A stretch of DNA of 64,000 nt from JANNVZ01 sp046155615 (lineage in GTDB: Bacteria > Bacteroidota > Bacteroidia > Flavobacteriales_D > Sanyastnellaceae), in assembly GCA_046155615.1 (NCBI GenBank), contig JBJXFP010000096.1:1-64000 (forward strand). The letters are read 5' to 3'. The translations under genes were made by a program, and so were the position numbers. Every line of letters starts with the position of its first letter. Position 1 is the stretch's first letter. This document shows, piece by piece, positions 61,505 to 64,000 of this stretch. Below the pieces are notes generated by a model, which worked only from the letters and a program-made list of their open reading frames with translations, was not told where the DNA came from and did not search any database.

Positions 61505-64000
61505 TCAGTCTTCCTCAGGGTTCAGGTCTATTTCAGGAGTGGTGCCACCTGTGCCGTTGCCTTGTCCGCTTTCAAGTGCATTCAGTTGTTCTTCTTTCTT
61601 TTTGTTCTCGTCCAGCACCCATTGTTCCTCCACATTTTCATTGATGGCATTGATGGTGCTTCGAGCATTGAAGTAGTCGGGCATGGCTATGTAGGCATCT
61701 ACCAGCAGCAGAAAGGCTTTGTACTTCCACTCATCGAAGGCTGAGTATTTCTCTACCATTTTGAATACTTCGGTCTCACACTTTTTGTATTCGCCTTTGC
61801 CAAAGAGACATCGTGCTATGCCGTAGCTGCTTTCGGCTGCATCCGCTCCGTCTTTCTTAATCACTTCTTTGAAGTCGGCAGTGGCCGCATCCCACTCTCC
61901 TGCATCTAACCGTATGCGCCCGCGCCACAGGTGTGCTGTGTATCTGATGTCTAATGGCGTGCTGGTGTTGGTTATCACCATGTCGGCAAAAGTTTTGGCA
62001 GCTGCCATATCGCCAAGCAGGTAGTTGCAGCGCATCATGCCTATCTGTGCTTCGAGCTGGTTGGTTTTTGAAACAGCATTCAGTAATCTGTTGTAGTGCT
62101 CGCGTGCAGCAGCGTAGTTCTGCTTGTTGTAGGTAATGGTGGCTGCATTCTTCAGGCTCACTTCAAGGTAGCTGTAGTCCACTCCCTGCTGGCCCACCAC
62201 ATAGTTGTAGCTCTCTAATGCTTTGTCCACATCATCAGCTTCATAGTAGCATTGTGCTAAATAGAAGTGTGCTTCAGTAGCGTAGTACGCAGGCTGGAAG
62301 CGTTGCAGATAAGCAGTCAGTTTGGTTATGCCATTGGCACAATCCCCACGCTGTGCATACTCCACTGCATTTTTATATACATCAGTTTCCACTTCGTCTT
62401 TGGTGGCACCGCCTACGGTCATCGCATCATTTTGGAATTGCTGGTCGTCTATCAGCACTTGTTTGCAAACTGCGTAGGCTTCTTTCAGCACGCCATCACC
62501 CGGATATTTCTGCTTCAGGCTCACGTAGGTTTCTTTCACCTTTTCGTTGTTGCCTTCCTTCACATACACACGGCACAGATCCACTAAGGCATACTTGGCG
62601 TAGGCACTCGTGCTGTGGTTGTTCACTATGTCTGTGTAATAGGTTTTGGCATCGTTTAGTCTGTTGTCAGCCAAATAAGTTTTGGCTAATTCATACTTGG
62701 CATCTACTTCAAATTTGCTGTCGGGTCTTTCGCTCAGCAGGCTTTTCAACACCCATGCTTTCTTGTCGTTCTGCCCATCGTAGCCATAGGCCATGGCTTT
62801 CTGATACATGGCGTAGTCTTTTCCCAGCTCATTTTTATCAGCAGCCTTGTCGTAGTATGCAATGGCTTGTGTGTAGTTTTTATTTACGAAAAAACAATCG
62901 CCTATGCGCAGGTAGGCATCGTTCTCTTTCGCATTGTCCTTCACATGGCCACCATCCACATACTTGCGAAAGGCGGTGTTGGCATTGGCATATATGTCGC
63001 GCGAGGTTTGCACATTGTCCTCATCGTTGGCCATTTTGAAATAGGCGTAGCCCATACCGTAGTGTGCCAGTCCGTAGTATTCGCTGTTGAAGGCGCCCGG
63101 CTCTGCCAGAAAGGCGGTGTAGCGCGCCACGGCATCGGCCCACTGCTTTCGCTGGTATTTTATTTCTGCTTTCCAAAATTTGGCATCGGCATTCACCGTA
63201 GGGTTGATGGGGTAGGTGGGCACCATGTCGAAGTGTTTATCAGCACCGGGCATGTCGCCACTCTGGTAAAGGTCCACAGCGCGGTTGTATGCCACCACCT
63301 GGTAGGCTTCTTTCACACGGTTGTCTTTTACTTTTATCTTGTCCAGCGAGGTAAGGGCGCGCTCATAGTTGCGCGATTTCATGTACACATTCAGCAGAAA
63401 TTCATATGCCTCATCTCTGCGTGGCGAGTCGGGGTAGCGCTCAAGGTATTCTTCAAAAGCAGTGATGGCCTCGTGAAATGGATTGTAAGAAAGTTCGAAG
63501 GCCAGCTTGGCGTAGTTGAACATGGCATCTTCCTGCACATCTTTCAGAAAGTCCATGTCTGCGGCTTCTTCAAATGCATTGCGCGCATATTCTTTCTGTT
63601 GCAGTTTCAGGTAGCACTCACCTAAGTTGTACGATGCACGTTGCTGCAATTCATCACGCTCACCGGCTATCTTGCTGTAGTTGTCAATGGCCTTTTGCCA
63701 CGCTGATGTGCGGTGGTACGCGTAGGCCAATTGGTAGTAGTCTTCACGCGTCAGGTCGGGCCTGTCAGTAGCTGTGTGGTATTGCTCTAAGTAGGGAATG
63801 GCCTCTGCAAATCTTTCTTTGATGCAATAAGAATCGCCAATGAGACGGGCTATCTCAGCCACGCGTTTGGTGTTGTTGGCTTGCGCCTGTTGCAATGCTT
63901 CGGGGCCATAGCGCAGCACCTCGTCATACTTCTTTTGTTTGTAATAAATCTGTGCGATGTAGTATGGCACTAATGGTTTGAATACTTCATCCTTTTCCAA
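61505..64000 (-). CDS. Tetratricopeptide-repeat protein, C-terminal part
   Basis: The gene runs off the right edge; 831 residues are visible. They form about 18-20 degenerate TPR units (A-x3-Y-x3-G/A-x-A patterns such as YYIAQIYYKQKKYDEVLRYG and AHFYLAQCYYEADDVDKALE), with no other domain and a Gly/Thr/Asp-rich acidic tail ending PEEDD-like. Similar long TPR proteins in Bacteroidota are often exported lipoproteins of the envelope and sit next to an outer-membrane barrel gene, as here. It is probably a scaffold for the downstream barrel protein. The N-terminus and any signal peptide cannot be seen. Confidence 0.85.
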   Translation of the reverse strand: MEKDEVFKPLVPYYIAQIYYKQKKYDEVLRYGPEALQQAQANNTKRVAEIARLIGDSYCIKERFAEAIPYLEQYHTATDRPDLTREDYYQLAYAYHRTSAWQKAIDNYSKIAGERDELQQRASYNLGECYLKLQQKEYARNAFEEAADMDFLKDVQEDAMFNYAKLAFELSYNPFHEAITAFEEYLERYPDSPRRDEAYEFLLNVYMKSRNYERALTSLDKIKVKDNRVKEAYQVVAYNRAVDLYQSGDMPGADKHFDMVPTYPINPTVNADAKFWKAEIKYQRKQWADAVARYTAFLAEPGAFNSEYYGLAHYGMGYAYFKMANDEDNVQTSRDIYANANTAFRKYVDGGHVKDNAKENDAYLRIGDCFFVNKNYTQAIAYYDKAADKNELGKDYAMYQKAMAYGYDGQNDKKAWVLKSLLSERPDSKFEVDAKYELAKTYLADNRLNDAKTYYTDIVNNHSTSAYAKYALVDLCRVYVKEGNNEKVKETYVSLKQKYPGDGVLKEAYAVCKQVLIDDQQFQNDAMTVGGATKDEVETDVYKNAVEYAQRGDCANGITKLTAYLQRFQPAYYATEAHFYLAQCYYEADDVDKALESYNYVVGQQGVDYSYLEVSLKNAATITYNKQNYAAAREHYNRLLNAVSKTNQLEAQIGMMRCNYLLGDMAAAKTFADMVITNTSTPLDIRYTAHLWRGRIRLDAGEWDAATADFKEVIKKDGADAAESSYGIARCLFGKGEYKKCETEVFKMVEKYSAFDEWKYKAFLLLVDAYIAMPDYFNARSTINAINENVEEQWVLDENKKKEEQLNALESGQGNGTGGTTPEIDLNPEED

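Overview
This 64 kb window is ordinary chromosomal DNA from a member of the Bacteroidota. The evidence is a PKD-repeat protein with a type IX secretion (T9SS) type A sorting domain, a choice-of-anchor L protein with a gliding-motility-associated (type B) C-terminal domain, GldC, a GWxTD protein, a TonB-dependent receptor paired with a DUF4249 lipoprotein, a FadL-type porin, and Bacteroidota-style promoters (TTG, 16-19 nt, TAnnTTTG). A zeaxanthin-type carotenoid cluster fits a pigmented, aerobic, non-enteric lineage. I cannot name a genus. I see no prophage, insertion sequence, CRISPR array or obvious genomic island.

Layout. 0-7.4 kb: the end of an Lhr-type repair helicase, a secreted HYR/dockerin-like protein, gdhA, a LuxE-like acyltransferase, two small lipoproteins and a DUF5684 membrane protein. 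7.5-11.7 kb: carotenoid operon crtI-crtB-idi-crtZ-crtYcd, converging on engB. 12.3-12.8 kb: a gene-free stretch with a nested inverted-repeat element. 12.8-20.2 kb: the large PKD/T9SS protein, then a leftward group accB-accC-pgk and an alpha/beta hydrolase, with conspicuous inverted repeats in two of its gaps. 20.5-29.5 kb: TonB receptor plus DUF4249, an amidohydrolase, lipoproteins and a FadL-type porin. 29.6-40.3 kb: proS, rpmE2, a glycosyltransferase, DUF4846, a TerB-J protein, a Fur-family regulator, a very large BNR/sortilin-type protein and an arginase-family enzyme. 40.5-48.9 kb: the choice-of-anchor L adhesin-like protein, tRNA-Ser(UGA), a GWxTD protein, GT2, frr, an isolated paaA and folK. 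49.2-55.8 kb: a leftward membrane/AAA+ operon (SpoIIM-like fusion, DUF4129, DUF4350, MoxR, DUF58). 56-64 kb: mdh, gldC, uvrB, and an outer-membrane barrel gene preceded by a TPR gene that leaves the window.

How the genes work together. The crt genes form a near-complete path from isopentenyl diphosphate isomerisation and phytoene to beta-carotene and zeaxanthin; GGPP synthase is not here. accB and accC give the biotin arm of acetyl-CoA carboxylase. The MoxR/DUF58/DUF4350/DUF4129/SpoIIM genes are a conserved Bacteroidota envelope-associated set of unclear function. The TPR and barrel genes look like one envelope unit.

The most useful new observations are regulatory or structural. Several genes, and the tRNA, carry a TAnnTTTG box only 4-6 nt before the start codon or mature RNA end, which suggests leaderless or near-leaderless transcripts. 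The rpmE2 promoter box sits in the loop of a perfect GC-rich palindrome. There is a 29-bp hairpin in which every mismatch is a G-U wobble on one strand. proS and frr share an 11-nt motif at the same distance from their start codons. No clearly new multi-gene system is visible.
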